A model generated the notes under the pieces. That model was not told where the DNA came from. It worked only from the letters and a program-made list of their open reading frames with translations, and searched no databases. A program made the translations under genes and the position numbers. From Vespula vulgaris (lineage: Eukaryota > Arthropoda > Insecta > Hymenoptera > Vespidae), in contig NC_066593.1 in assembly GCF_905475345.1 (NCBI RefSeq), positions 7,549,274-7,613,273 on the forward strand: a stretch of 64,000 bases of DNA, in the 5' to 3' direction. Shown here one piece after another: positions 44,322 through 57,529 of this stretch; the first letter of the stretch is position 1, and each line of letters starts with the position of its first letter.

Positions 44322-47300
44322 GTAAGTGTCAATAAAATACATTTAAGTTATCAAAACTTTCATAATCTATTATAAATTTTATACTTACGTATAATCAGAT
44401 CGTCAGAGATTAGATTGGTTTTTCTATCTCATTTATAATGCATATATAGTAATTATCAATTGTATAAATACTCAAGAGATGTCGCTCGTAAGAATTATTC
44501 AAGTTTATTGTAAATCTTTTTTGAAAATTAAGTTCCTCTATCATTTTTGATTTTACTTCTTGTCAATTGAGGACGTAATGATTAAAAAACTATTACTGTT
44601 TGTATTCCGTCATAAAACATTAACAAATTTCAATTTTTATAAATTAAATAATATTTTTTTCTTAAAACAATCAATTCACAGAAATGTATAAAATAGTAGA
44701 AATAAAATGTGTAAATAAAATTCATCGATGTTTCTTACAAAAAAGGAAATAGAAATGAATATTAGAAGATCGTTGCGTTCGTGTACAATGCATTTAAAGT
44801 AATGTAAAATTATCAATGGTTTCGCCATAACAATTCAAGAACAATGATCCGGGAAGAAAATAGAAATATGTATACGTATATTTACAGATGAAGTAAGCAA
44901 AATTTAAAATATTTATATCTTCCTATGAGTCAGACATTTTAGTAGTGATAAGGAAGCATTATTTACTCGAATTTCGTAGATCGCACGGAAGCAAATAATA
45001 AAACCGTGCAATTTAGCTGCGCGAGACATTTTAAGAAGAGGAAGTTTCGTTCAATGCTCCTTGTTCCATTCACATTTTATCGTTTTATTTTCGTTCTTGG
45101 GAAGAAATCACAATTGTGCGTCGTTCGCATACTGATAACGATTGCATATATTCATGTAAACTATTCGAAACATTTACGCATCGTTAAAATTCTAAAACAA
45201 AGAAATTTATAAAAAGAAGACTATTAAAAAGCGTTTTTTTAAAAACAGAAAACATTTTCACTAATAGAAAATATTTTATCTACGATTCTGAACGGTCTTA
45301 AACATTACTTCGACAAATATATTCTTATCGTACCTTGACATCGTTTGTTCCGTTTTTTATTATCATTTATTTATTCATATTACAAATCCAAAGGACTTTC
45401 ATATCCGTACTAAATGACTTTACTCTTTTTCTTCGATCACCAGTACTTATTACCATGTACATTTCTATCAGTCATTGATACTACACGAGCAGAGAATTTT
45501 TCTTGACAAGATTTCATAGACAAGATTTTCTTTTCTTTACATTTTTCTTCAAGGACGAAACGTAAATGTCAATGCAACTGACAATTACATTTAAATTGAT
45601 CTTTAACTTTTACGAAGAATTACAAGTTCAAAACTTCTCTCATTTAGACTAACTAGACATATTTTTTCATAAATATCGATATCCGATTCTTCATAGATAA
45701 TATCTACATTGAAAACTACTGCAAAAATCTTCTCTCTTCTTTGTATTGGTGTCATCGTTCTTTACTGTTAACTCATTCTATCGTAAATTTCACTGTTAAA
45801 GTTAGTAAACGTGACATTGACCAGAATACGTCTCGAAACACGTAGCACCTAATCGATCGAAGACTTTCAATTTATTGCGAAAGACTTCCAATTGCTAAAA
45901 TGCCGGCACGTAGTATTCTTTGACATCGAACGAAAGTTTCTGGAATTATTATTCAATTTTATATAGTAGCTATAATTAAATCGACGAACTTTGAACCACG
46001 ATTAACTTCCTCTTTTTTTTTATTAATAGTTATCAAAAAACGATGAAATAAGAAAGATAATTAATATAATCTTTCGTCAAATACAAACAAAAAATTTATT
46101 CTTTTATTTGAAGCAAATAAGTATACGATTTGTATAAAAAATAATATATACTTATTATCCAAATTTTTCGTTCAAAAAAAAAAATATATATATATATATA
46201 TTAGAAAAGATGACTCGATAGAAGTACATATGCAAGATTGCGCGAACGAATCTTAAATCGTTCTCGCAACTAGTGTGACCTTCACCCTTGCCTCGTTTCA
46301 ACGACTGGTCATTTCTCTTACCAATGAGCTAAAGAACGTCTTGGACTAATGATCGAGCCGGTCTGGTTACTGATGTCCAAGGGTGATACGAAAGAAAAAG
46401 AGTGACGGGGAGGAGAGTTAAAAACAACAAAAAACGAAACTCCACGTAGAAACGGGATTCTTTAGAGATTTCTTATTTGTTTCTTTACGTTTAACGATTG
46501 TATGTATAGTTTTTAATATAGTTTATAAAACATAATTTTCTAGAAGTGAGAGAGAGAGAGAGAAAATTTTACATACTTTTACATTATTTTTTACAACTAT
46601 GTTAATCATAATTATTCATATAATTATATGTATGATTAATTATGATATGATTATATTTGTAGTATATGTAATTAATTGTTTAAAAAAACTAATTAATTCA
46701 ATTAATTTTTACTTACATTTTGAAATTCTTCATTCCTATTATATATATATATATGTGTTTATACTTATATTTTCTTTCTCACATTATATTCAATGTTGTC
46801 ATATAATTTCATTTTAATGTTTTCGCTTAGAATACATTAGTATTATGTAACAATTGATACAAAAGTCGTCTAGCATAAACTTATATGCTTATGCAAACGA
46901 ACATGCATCTTAAGTTGTTGGCACGCGAATTGCGTGAAGACGTAAGAAAAATTGTAATGGTTTCTCGCGAGACAAATTAACTTTCACGGTCCCAGTATTG
47001 TTACATGATTACGAAAGTGGAAGGTGTTTTGTGTATAACATCGATTGCATCTTTTTACTTCTGTTGCATAAACCAGAAATATAAACTAATATAATTAGTA
47101 TGTGGAAATAAATAGTAATTATAAAAAAACAATTTGTCGTTCCACTTTGTTATTTTAATTGATTAAATACTTTTTATATTTTACTAAAATATAGATAAAT
47201 GTCGAAGAAAATAGACGAAAGTGTTATTTTTATCAACCGTTTAGATAGATGTAACATTGAGTTACGTATAAGATAATTATAGATATATTGTATAATGATT

Positions 47301-48422
47301 CAATGACATGTATTCAATGACAACGAACATAAAAAAAACAGAAGATAAAAATAAATCATAAATAAGGAATGTTCAGATTGGGGGTCTTCGATCGGAACTC
47401 GTCCTAGTGTCAGCTAAATTTAAATCCCTTTCACCGACCATATATACGATCTTGTAAGATATTACATAATAGAGTAATAACCCAAAGTGTCGTAATAAAG
47501 GTGGAAACGTAGTTCTTCCTTCTTCGAAAAGGATCTTCTCTGAAATAGTTCGATATCGATTCTAGATTTTATTAAAATAAAAAATATATATATATTTATT
47601 TATTTAAATGTAAACGAATAAATTAATTCGTATTAAAAAAAGGATATGTAAAAATGAAAGTAAGTGGATAATGAATGAAAAAGATAAAATAAAACAAATA
47701 AAGAGAAGGAAGGAAATGTCCAATGAAGTGTTATAAATTCAGAATCAAAAATTGTGCTACGTAATTTTCGAGCGATCTAGTAGTTTGATCAATGTTACGG
47801 ACTATGATTCGACAAGACTCGATGTAATAGTCGATGTATAGTACGCATTCGCGTGGCTGTTGTTAAGTAGTCAATTTTCTTTCCAATTCGTATCAAACTT
47901 ATGTATTTATTACGTAATTGTAAACTTAAATAATTTATATATATTTACATATCACTTACAAAAGTAACATATATGTATATATTATACTTATAAAAGTAAT
48001 ATAAAAAATTGATATAATTATTCTCTTTAATCGAATTCCTATTCGCTTGATTTATTTAATGTTTAAATAAAATGATACAAGTATCCTTCACAGAAAATTC
48101 TATTACTTATTGGTCAACATAATGTACAGATATCTACGAACATATTCATTTTTGTTCTCGATTATACTTTCTTAAAGATACTTTTTTTCCACATATATTT
48201 TAGATGAATAGATCAGATAAAAAAGATCGATATTAATCTATCAAGAATACGAGATCATTTCGATCCGTCAAACTGTCTTTGTATTGAATTTTTCTAGATG
48301 AAATTTTCGTTCGAGGCTTGAAAAAGATTCTAATTTTTTCTGTGATAGAGTCGAGGCTGACTCTAAGGAAGAAAAACTGTGGACCCCACCCGCATGGTTT
48401 TCTCGTATGTGTAGACTCGCAG

Positions 48423-48671
48423 TCAGTAACTATAGTCGTTTGTGATAGTAGTGGCGCTAACTCGCGCGAGTGAACGAGCGAACGAACGAAGGAAGGAGCA
48501 CGTTCTCGGTAAAGTCGCCGATTCGAATATCCGTCGCAGTCGCGGATGCTCGGTCGAAGCGGCGAGATCGAGAGCAGGAGACGCGAGCAAAACGCGATCG
48601 CGATCGATCGCGATCGATCGATATTTTGTCGTGTCTCGTGTCGATTTATTATTCGGAAAAAGTGATAAAAG
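48423..48671 (+). promoter_or_regulatory. CpG-rich promoter-like island and possible first exon
   Basis: Seen: in an AT-rich region this 250-bp island is CpG-dense. It begins with an arthropod-type initiator (TCAGT, 48,423-48,427) preceded by a CCCCACCC motif. There is only one plus-strand ATG (48,546), opening a 39-codon frame that stops at 48,665. A donor-like AAAAG|GTGCTC (exon end 48,671) follows. Inference: a TATA-less first exon whose 39-codon frame could be an upstream ORF or a chance frame. It contains a perfect 22-bp palindrome built from GATCG units. The alternative is a CpG-rich enhancer. Confidence 0.33.
48595..48616. repeat. Perfect 22-bp palindrome of GATCG units
   Basis: Self-complementary run of CGATCG/CGATCGATCG/CGATCG inside the 48.4 kb CpG island, ending in CGATCGATATT, which resembles a DREF-type site (TATCGATA) only partly. 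Confidence 0.9.
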
Positions 48672-49013
48672 GTGCTCACGGAAATTTTGAATGATCTTTA
48701 TTCATCTTTATCGTGATATATATTCAAAAATTAATCGAATAGAGATTGATCGATGATTTATCATTGATCTTTGTATTGAAAAACCAGCCGATTTTATGTC
48801 CCTTTGTAAATAAATACGAATCGTTTTAATAGTGATCTCTTAGTAATCTTTGATATCATTGAATTAACATTAAAATCGATTGGAAAGATATCTATCTTCG
48901 CAGAAGGATCTACGAAGTTACGATTCGTCAAATAAACACGCTTTCAAGTTTATAGCGAGATGATGGCTACTTAGAAAATCATTTAAAGCTATCGTACGAT
49001 TAGTACTTTTCAG

Positions 49014-49073
49014 TGACGAAAGAGATAGCAATCAAAGCGTTAATTGGAAATGGAGAGACCTTGAATTTGCCAG
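49014..49073 (+). other. Candidate 60-nt internal exon
   Basis: Seen: an acceptor (TACTTTTCAG) ends at 49,013 and a donor (GCCAG|GTACGA) begins at 49,074, leaving 60 nt. Two of three frames are open. One gives DERDSNQSVNWKWRDLEFA, the other TKEIAIKALIGNGETLNLP. Context: it lies about 340 nt downstream of the donor-like site at 48,671. Inference: a second exon of a transcript started in the 48.4 kb island. Nothing recognisable is encoded. Confidence 0.22.
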
Positions 49074-49817
49074 GTACGATCAAAAACGATTATATCTTTT
49101 ATGCTTTAATGATATTTTACGTTTATGAGATATTCGAGATGTTATCGTCATTATATAAATATTTATGTAAAAAAATCTCTTGCCAATTATCGTGGAACGT
49201 GACATTCTCGTTATAAAGATCTCACTAAACCGAGAAGAACAATCGTAAACTGGTAGAGGGTCGTTTATGCAATACCGATATCTGTCCAGAATTTTCTTTT
49301 ATTCTCTGAAAGCAGTTACGTGCACGATATCGTGAAATTTCGCTCGTATCAAATCGTACCTCATTGATTCCCCCCCTTTTTTTTATATCTCGTGTTCGCC
49401 ATACCGTATCGATATTTCTTGCCGAGCAACTGATAATTATTATTTAAATACCGATATATCAAAGTCGGAAGTATTACTATTTTCGAGAATTTCTTTACCA
49501 TTCACATTTTTCTCTGATAATTTTTCTGCAAAAAATATCCGAAAGAAAATAATTTACAAAATATTCGAAAGTTAAATCATTTAAATCATTAAAGTAATGC
49601 TTGGAAAAGAGTCTTGATTAAAGTAAAAAAAAAAAAAAAACGAAAATTTTTTAATTCTTCCACAGATTCGAATATTTATAATTCGAAAAAGAGAGAGAGA
49701 GAGAGACAGAATTTGTTGGACTCTTCGTTCGGATATCATTTATTTTCGAAGTCAATATAATCGAATAGAAAATTGAATTATGTATTTCTCGTAGTACATT
49801 TTTCCACAAAGAAATAT

Positions 49818-49982
49818 ATGAACGGTTGTGTTTGTTGGAAAGATCGTTCGAAGAAACTTTTGTCTTTGTCCAAAGAGCAACGAGTAATTTACTCTCATCT
49901 CACGTGCTGGTTATACGTCAGTGACGAATTCCGAAATACTTCCGGCGCGCTGACGTTTCTTCAGAAAATTGGAAGTATCTAA
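49818..49982 (+). CDS. Hypothetical 54-residue ORF
   Basis: Seen: an ATG at 49,818 opens MNGCVCWKDRSKKLLSLSKE and continues 54 codons to 49,982. The patch is GC-richer than its surround and includes an E-box core CACGTG. It lies about 0.75 kb downstream of the 60-nt exon candidate at 49,014-49,073, so it could belong to the same hypothetical transcript. Nothing ties them together beyond proximity. No family is recognised. Confidence 0.12.
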   Translation: MNGCVCWKDRSKKLLSLSKEQRVIYSHLTCWLYVSDEFRNTSGALTFLQKIGSI

Positions 49983-50399
49983 ATATCTGCTTCGTAGGAT
50001 TTACGAGAGAATACGATGCATCTTGACTCTGTTTGTAGTTAGACTCTGTTGGAATATACTTGAAAAAAAAAAAAAGAAATGTGTTGGATCGTCAGTATCT
50101 ATTAAGAAAATTGTTGAACGTTTTTAAGTGGATAAAGTCTAATTACGTATGGATACTACTAATGTTAAATATATTAGAAACCAGTAGAAAATAAAATTTT
50201 TATTTCGTGAATTAGCTTACGTTTAATTTTAATAAAATTTTTAACTACCGATTCTCGATATAATCGAATTGAATTAATAATCGTCAGTGGATAACTCAAA
50301 TCTAATCTGTCCTATAGTGGCTTGCTAAACTGGGCTTCTATTCAAGAAGAGAAGTTATCGTTTATAATAAATATATGTATGTGTAGAAGGCACGTGTAA

Positions 50400-50600
50400 A
50401 CTCGTTGCTCCAATATTGCATGTCGGCTTACTCAACGTGTTATTCAACCTCGCACATATACCAAAAGCCGGATTACGTAGCGCAGCTTCCATCGAGATCC
50501 TGCCTGGGATTAATGCACGGAAATCGCGAGCCGTGTACGCCTTGTCTGCTCCTAAAATTCGTAACGAACCTTTAAATACGATTATCCATACTCGAATCAT
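50400..50600. other. GC-richer island, open on both strands
   Basis: Seen: both strands carry frames of about 80 codons over this patch (plus: HVGLLNVLFNLAHIPKAG...; minus: ADKAYTARDFRALIPGR...). No ATG with splice support decides between them. The island begins with CACGTG and ends in AT-rich sequence. A conserved element or small exon is possible. Confidence 0.15.
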
Positions 50601-50669
50601 ACACTTCTTTCGTAATCAAAAATTACGATCAGTCTTCTTTATGGTTATACTTTTGAATACATTTTAATG

Positions 50670-53600
50670 TAGGTACTTTTATTAAAACGACAATATTTTT
50701 TTAAATATAAATAACAATATTCATTCCATTTGTTAAATAATCATCAGTGATAACTTTTCCAGGACTGACATTCTACATATTTATACATATATACATATAT
50801 GTATATACAAACGGGATAAAAGCTATTGTCTTTATTGCCTCATATATTTGATACTGTCACTTGTATTATGTAAGATAAATTCGGAGATATAAATAGCTAA
50901 GGAATTTTTATTTCGACAATTCACATACCTTATAATTTTATCTTATCGACAAATTGATAAGTCGATGTTAAAGTAGAAACAAAAAGAGGGAAAACTAAAA
51001 ACGAGAAAAAAATTGATTATACTTACTTGAAAAAGAAAAAGGGATAACTATTTTATACTTAACTTTTTATTACTTATTACAATCGACCTTGATAAAGTAT
51101 GAAAGGGAGAAACGAAAATATTTAGCAGAAGTTGCCAGGATAACACGGACACAAGCGTAACTGAAAGTAAGATTGCGGCATTACAGCCTTGTACTCATTG
51201 CAGTTAAGGAACCAGGTTGTCTGTTACAATTACTGCCAAGATACGGTGTGATCCTCAAATAACCACTGAACGCAATATCCTTTTTTTCTTTTTTTATTGT
51301 ATTTAGAGTATAAAGAACAATTAACTCGTTATCTAGAGAAGATAAATTTCACACAAGTTTGAGAAATATTTGAGGTAGGTAGATACATGGGTAAAATGAG
51401 TTAACGGTACTCGGCTGATACCTGATTTGTCACGTGCTTCATTACTAGATGAAATTATGTAATACCAGTGAGAAAGTCCTGCTTTAAAAGAATCATTCGT
51501 TATAGGAAAAGTAATGATCGTTAATGAAAGGGAGAAAGTTTAAATCGAAACTTAATAATTTTCCTAGGAGGATGTTCTATAATTTTGTACTTTTTCCTTC
51601 TCACGATCGTTTATAAAAATAAATTCCATGTTTCGAATTTAGTTACACGAGTGATTTCGATTATAAAAATGTTTGTAGATAATATATAATAATATTGTGT
51701 AATTTCGAACTTTTAATTGTACTCAACTCGATAAAGAAGCATATCTTACATTAAATATGAAAATCCTGATAAAAATAAATATTCCGCTTGTTCTAGAACA
51801 TTAAAATGAAAGATCTACGCATCCGATTATTTAATATATCGCGATTATATTTTGTTCAGTCAATGATGAATGAAAATTGCTCTATCTTTAAACGAGCTTG
51901 TTTCGAGACGCCGGTTTAAATAAGGCGTTGGCGAGTTACGGCTCGTAATCGTGCTCGATATTTCTTCCTCTTTTTTTTTTTTCTTTTTCTTCCTCTTCTT
52001 TTTCTTCTAAAAGGACCAAACAGGAGTAATGTAGGCCAAGGTAACTCGAACAAAAATATTATACGAATTTATACAACAGTATTTATCACAATAGAAAATA
52101 TTAAACCGTAACAAACACACGATTTTTAATATTTTTTTTTAAATTAAATATTGCGATACATTTTGCTTTTCAAACATTGTCTCTATTTTTTTTTTGGTAA
52201 TTTACTCTAAAAATCCTTAAATTTATATGAATTAAAATTTACTTTAAATTTGCTTAAATATATCAATCAAATTCTATACTTATTATAAAAAGGATTAATG
52301 TTAGATTTGAAAAGAATTCTATTCGAAATAATTATTTCCTTTTAATATTTTACATTTCATCGTATTCAACCAATCCGATGAGAAAGTAGATTAAATGAAG
52401 ACATTAAAAACTAATCATTCCGTTTCAATGCGTAGCAATTAACTCGTCGTGCTTTTATTTGGACGTTTCTAGAGACTCTGAGACTCTTACGTCGAAGGAA
52501 ATTAGATTCTCGCGTAAATCTTAAACTTAAGATTACGTGAATGAACGATTTGCATGGAACAACCGAAAGATTGTTCGAAGGGAAACGAAGTCGAAAGGAG
52601 TGGCGTATAAGTTAGGAGCCGGTAGCAAGAAATCATATGGTAGTCAGCATTCAGAAATATCTTTGTTCGAAGTAGCACCTGTAGACAAAGAGAGATCCAA
52701 TCATGTAACTAATAATCGTTTAACCTTTCGTTAGTCATGACTAACGATATCTACGATCTTTCTTGTAATATCATTTCAATATTCATTACAAATATAAATT
52801 TGCGTTATGATGGAAAATATGAAGTTTTACGGATAATGAGAAAATTATGAGAATAAAACTATCCTCGAATTTATTTTTATCTTACGATAATTACATTACG
52901 AAACTATAAACAGATATAACGATATTTAATTAATACTCTTTCTGTATCTATGTAAATACTTTTTATCGTTAGATCTCGTTTAATCTAGATAACATTTTCT
53001 TGGGAATATTTTCTTTCTGTTTTCTTCTTTCTTCTTTTCTTTTTGGAAAAGAGATCATAGTGACGAATACTGAGTAAAATATGAGAGAAATGAGAATGGT
53101 TGTTCTCCGGTTATGAGTCAGCTCGGTCGGACAAGTTCTAACACACACCATTTTCAGGTTACGCTCTTGTATGACCTAACGTCGAACGATCGCGATCTAT
53201 CATTCGTTTCATGACACATACATGCGAGACTCGCAGGTGCAAACACAATTACGAGCTCGTGCTGTACGGCCGAAACACCTGGCGAACCGATCTCGTGCTT
53301 TGAGAAGCGAGAAAGAGTATCGTGTTGGTTTGCGTTTAGTGTAACATTTAAAACTTATCTATTCGACTTTTCGCCACGTTTATCAATCCTATCGTTAAAA
53401 CCGTACTTTCACATATGGTGTTTCTTCTACACGCTCGATTCGTTACGCTAAGGACTCTCGTGCTTGCTTGCTTGCTTGCTCGCTCGCTTGTGTCGTTGTC
53501 TTCGTAATAGTTAGAACAAAAAGTATTCGACGTAAGACACGTGCGAATACGAGCGAACACGAGTGACCGTCCTTACACCATTTACCCACATTTTCAACCA

Positions 53601-55220
53601 GGAACATACTTCACTGCTAATAATAGTCGTAGTTGTATGATCGAGAGTAACGAACCAATGTGTTAACTGATTAGAACATTTATGATTTATAAATTTTATT
53701 ATTTGAATCCTGATTTATGTTTTTCTTTCTTCTTTTCTCTTCCTTTCTTTTCCGTTTTTTCCTTTTTTTTTCTTTTTTTTTTAAAGGAGATAGCTATCAT
53801 TAAATATGTTTTTCTTTTTGATTATTATACTTATATAAGTATGTTTTATCGGTCTAAGTTTCCAAGTTAATCTTTTCAAATATATATATATTTTTTTATC
53901 TCTATATATTAATTTTATACTTTCTCGATGTATTCAACTTACGTTAAAATCTTACGTTTATCTAATCGTAAAAATATAATTTAAAAAAATTATAATATAT
54001 AAATACGATGTGGGAGTTCGTGAAATCGTGTTAAGTAACGATCAATACGTTTTGAAACCGTATTAAAAGAATGTATTTCTTTTTTTAAGATAAATCTACC
54101 TATAAAATAAATCGAGTTACGTGAAAATGAAAATTTAACGGATATCGATAGGAACACAGACAGAAAAACGATAGATCGAGGTCGGTCGTGCGAATGATTT
54201 TTCTTCGATATCAAGGTGAGAAATAATACTTAGAACTCACGACATCGAGAGATAGAAACACAGAGAAAGAGAGAAAAGGACACATGTCCTAAACAATAGT
54301 GAATGCGCTCGTAATTCATTCGCTTTTGCCACGTACGTTTTATATATTATACCTCCTACCTCGTGTTCGATCTCATATATCCTTAATCCTTATGATCACC
54401 TATATCAATGACCATGAATCAACCATGATCAAATTTTTCAAACTTTTCTACTTACTACATGATACCTTTTCAAGTATAGTATGTATTCACGTCTTACATG
54501 AAAGAGGCGTATCCGATTTGTAATGCCTTTGATTTTGACATTCGACAATTCTTTACGAAGGTTCTTACGAAGATTTTATCGTAGATACGTTTGTCTATAT
54601 CATACCTGATTATAGTAGATTTACCTAGATTGTCGAATGCAAAATTGTTCCATAGAAAAATAATATATTTCAAAGATGATGAGAAAGAAGAATCTTTCTC
54701 TTTTCGTGTTGCAATCATTTTCTGATTATTTCAGAGAAACATTATTGAGATGTTTCAGTGGGCGTACAAATGTAGCTAGAACGTTAGATGATTATTAGTA
54801 ATTTAGCACTATCTTGATATTTCATCGCCTTATACGCCTTAAGAGTTATCACGCAAAAACGGCACGTGCTTTTTTGATCGCAGCTGCCGTTTGTAGATAT
54901 GTATATCGAGAATAAACTAGAAGTAGATAGCCGAACATTTTCTTTGTTTTTCATTGTGTCGTTACATAGTGATTGTTTCTCGTATTCTCGATATCACTTA
55001 CAGATTTAGATACGGTAAGTTCAACGTCCCCCACCATTCTACAAGTTACATTGCTTTTATTATTTCACCATGATTCATCTTAGAAAGAAGAAAAGTAAAA
55101 TGATGATAAGAAAATTGATTCAAGCGAATTGCTTAATCTTTGATAAAGATTCACATGCACGAATTCCATTACACAAATTTATTTAACACGTTTGAAGAAG
55201 TTATTAAACGGATATTTTCA
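50670..55220. other. AT-rich desert, essentially empty
   Basis: AT-rich with a T/C tract (51,960-52,010). A CpG-containing patch at 53,100-53,560 includes a tetranucleotide CTTG run (53,461-53,490) and an acceptor/donor pair (TTTTCAG at 53,157; CGCAG|GTGC at 53,235) enclosing closed frames. Confidence 0.45.
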
Positions 55221-55401
55221 AGATTTCTTCGAGAATGCCAAGGAAATTAATCGAATCGACTATTAAATCGTTGACCGAGAAAGATTATAAGATCGATGCA
55301 CTTTCCTCGAAAGAATCTTCGAAAGAACCAAGATTTCTTGCAGATGAAGTAAAAGAAGAAGCGATGGTGGTAATGGTACTTACGAAATCAAGTACATATG
55401 T

Positions 55402-55405
<4 letters not shown>

Positions 55406-55451
<46 letters not shown>

Positions 55452-55455
55452 ACAC
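55406..55455. repeat. (TA)n/(TATG)n array
   Basis: Seventeen TA units then three TATG units and ACACAC. Confidence 0.95.
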
Positions 55456-55611
55456 ACGTACATATACATAAATACGTTCCCAATGAAAACGTGACTCCTC
55501 GGCCGAGATCCTCCTGATTGGCTTCTCATGCGGCACGAGATTTCTGTCCATTTTTAAATTCTCCCTTTCCACTCTCTTCTCTCTTTCTATCACTCGGAGA
55601 AACGTGTCGTA

Positions 55612-55803
55612 ATGTACGGCTTACCAGCTCATGAGAAGAACAACGCATTCTCTTCTTTCATCGGTGCAGAGATTCGCTCGATTCACGGCACGTTGCGATG
55701 CAACGTTTGCCATCTCGTTAAATGTCATGCGGTTTTATCAGAAAGGACTTGCACGCGGTTAATGATCAATGCGTACAATTTCTCTGTATTTATGTACGTA
55801 TAA
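55612..55803 (+). CDS. Hypothetical 63-residue Cys-containing ORF
   Basis: Seen: an ATG at 55,612 opens MYGLPAHEKNNAFSSFIGAE, and a later LRCNVCHLVKCHAVLSERTC gives a C-x2-C-x4-CH pattern. The frame stops at 55,803 in AT-rich sequence. The first 45 codons are in a GC-richer patch next to the (TA)n array at 55.4 kb. The Cys spacing does not match a standard zinc finger I know. No neighbouring splice signal decides the matter. Confidence 0.14.
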   Translation: MYGLPAHEKNNAFSSFIGAEIRSIHGTLRCNVCHLVKCHAVLSERTCTRLMINAYNFSVFMYV

Positions 55804-56539
55804 CTGTGCGTGTAACTGTGTATATATACATATTTGTTTGCTTGTTTGTTGTTTGTTTTATTTTTCATTACTTTTCGTCTTTCTTTTTGTACTTTGCTAA
55901 TAATAGACCTCACGCGATACGACTGAATCGAGAACGAAGCTAGCGAAGATGATTAAAGGTCAAAACTAACTTTGACATTAGATAGATACTTATTATGTAC
56001 TTTTACGTACTTATCATTTACCGACGGCCACTACTAAACTCCGTTGTTATTTCTTCAAAGAACGAGTCTAAATGCCGAGTACTCGTTTACGTTCTAAGCA
56101 CGTACCAAAAGTCGAAAGGAGAGTGCTGTGAATAATAACGAAAGAGACGAGAGAAAAGCTTTCTTAGCACGTTAGACGAAACATGGTAATGGGGTGAGGG
56201 AGGGTATGGTAAGGGCGATGCATTGAAAGTTAAAAAGCATCTTTTAGTAAGTATTGTTTCGAACGTCGTATTGTTTCTAAGTCGAATATCAAAATTTTAT
56301 AATAGAAATAGTTACCTATATATTACGTTAAGAATGTAATACTATTTGAGAAGACTATTTTTGAAACACAAAAAGAACAAAAAAAAAGAGAAAAATGATG
56401 TATATATTATTTAAAAATTCGAATAATATCTATAAAAATATGGAGAATATTTTGAAAAAGAACGTATGTACGTATGAATGCAAATACTTCCTTTGAGTCA
56501 ATGATAAACAAAGGATTATAAAAAATAGTGGCACACGCG

Positions 56540-56905
56540 ATGGAGCTTCGAATGGTACGATCGAACAATAAGTCATTGAAGGAAAGGGAAGACACGCATC
56601 GTCGATTTGAAGTCCGTTCAAATATCGCAAAAAGAAAATATTCTCACTCGTGCATAAATTACAAAGGCCGGTGGTTTCCTCCTCTTTCTTCTTTTTCTTT
56701 TTCTTTCCTTATGTTTTCCTGCGGAAACTCGCACGTTGTTATCTTACCGCACGGAATTATTGCATCCTGTCGAAGGACAGTAGGAGGACGTCGTGCAAGA
56801 AAATCACGCAAGAAGGTGAACTCGATTTGGATCGCAAATCTCGAGAATCCTTCCTTTTGTCGCATGAGCTATTCGTATGATTACGTTAGATTCTCGTCGT
56901 TTTGA
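56540..56905 (+). CDS. Hypothetical 121-residue ORF
   Basis: Seen: an ATG at 56,540 (context CGATGG) opens MELRMVRSNNKSLKEREDTH and runs 121 codons to 56,905. The N-terminus and the middle (GGRRARKSRKKV) are basic, and a Phe/Ser-rich stretch comes from a TTTCTTTTTC tract. This is the longest ATG-started frame in the AT-rich right part that is not mostly repeat. A second plus-strand frame overlaps it at 56,650-56,880. No family is recognised and chance is likely. Confidence 0.13.
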   Translation: MELRMVRSNNKSLKEREDTHRRFEVRSNIAKRKYSHSCINYKGRWFPPLSSFSFSFLMFSCGNSHVVILPHGIIASCRRTVGGRRARKSRKKVNSIWIANLENPSFCRMSYSYDYVRFSSF

Positions 56906-57529
56906 TAAAGGCCATCAATTTTTTTTCCGAATGAATTTTTATAAAATAAAAAACTAGTTTTTGTTTTTTTTTTCTTTTTTTTTATGAAATAACATTGTAA
57001 GAAGTTATCGGAAAGACGGAACACCGATTTGTTTCATTATTTAAAAATAGTTTCTAAAAATCAATCGACATGAGAAAAATAAATAAAAAGATTACTTGAC
57101 TTAATCGTTTGATATTAAAAATTGATCACATTGGTATTTAAAAGAATCGAATTTATGAACTGAAAGGAATCCACGGGAACGACTTGATCTTAACAACAGA
57201 AACGTATATTTATCGTGTCTCAGCAAATGCCAGCCGGAATTCATGCAAATAACAACGAGAGGACCGCTCGTTTCTTTCTCTAAATATGCATAATAAAGAT
57301 TCGCAAGTTTAATCAAGGAATTCCATTGTCGTCCGGATAATTTCGTGAACAAAAATAATAAAAAATAAAACATACATATATATAAAGAAAATATATACGT
57401 ACAAAAGGAAAAACTTTCTATACCGCTATTGAAATTTCAAAATCGTTGAGCCGTCATAACAAAGTTAGATTTTGAAAGTAGTTTAAATAAATTTTTGGGT
57501 TTTCCATCATTTTTTAAGTTTCGAGTATA

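Larger units (their letters stand above)
43880..48400. other. AT-rich desert, essentially empty
   Basis: Composition drops sharply in GC after 43.88 kb. Apart from the TATA-led small ORF at 44.2 kb, short TA and GA runs (46,185; 46,548; 46,740) and one GC-richer patch (46,200-46,400), I see nothing. Confidence 0.5.

Noticed and set aside
52537..52734. Plus-strand frame of 65 codons with balanced composition
   Set aside because: There is no in-frame ATG (the only nearby ATG is in another frame) and no acceptor was found.
53157..53236. Acceptor/donor pair suggesting an 80-nt exon
   Set aside because: All three frames contain stops, so it could only be non-coding, and the acceptor is followed by GT in a weak context.
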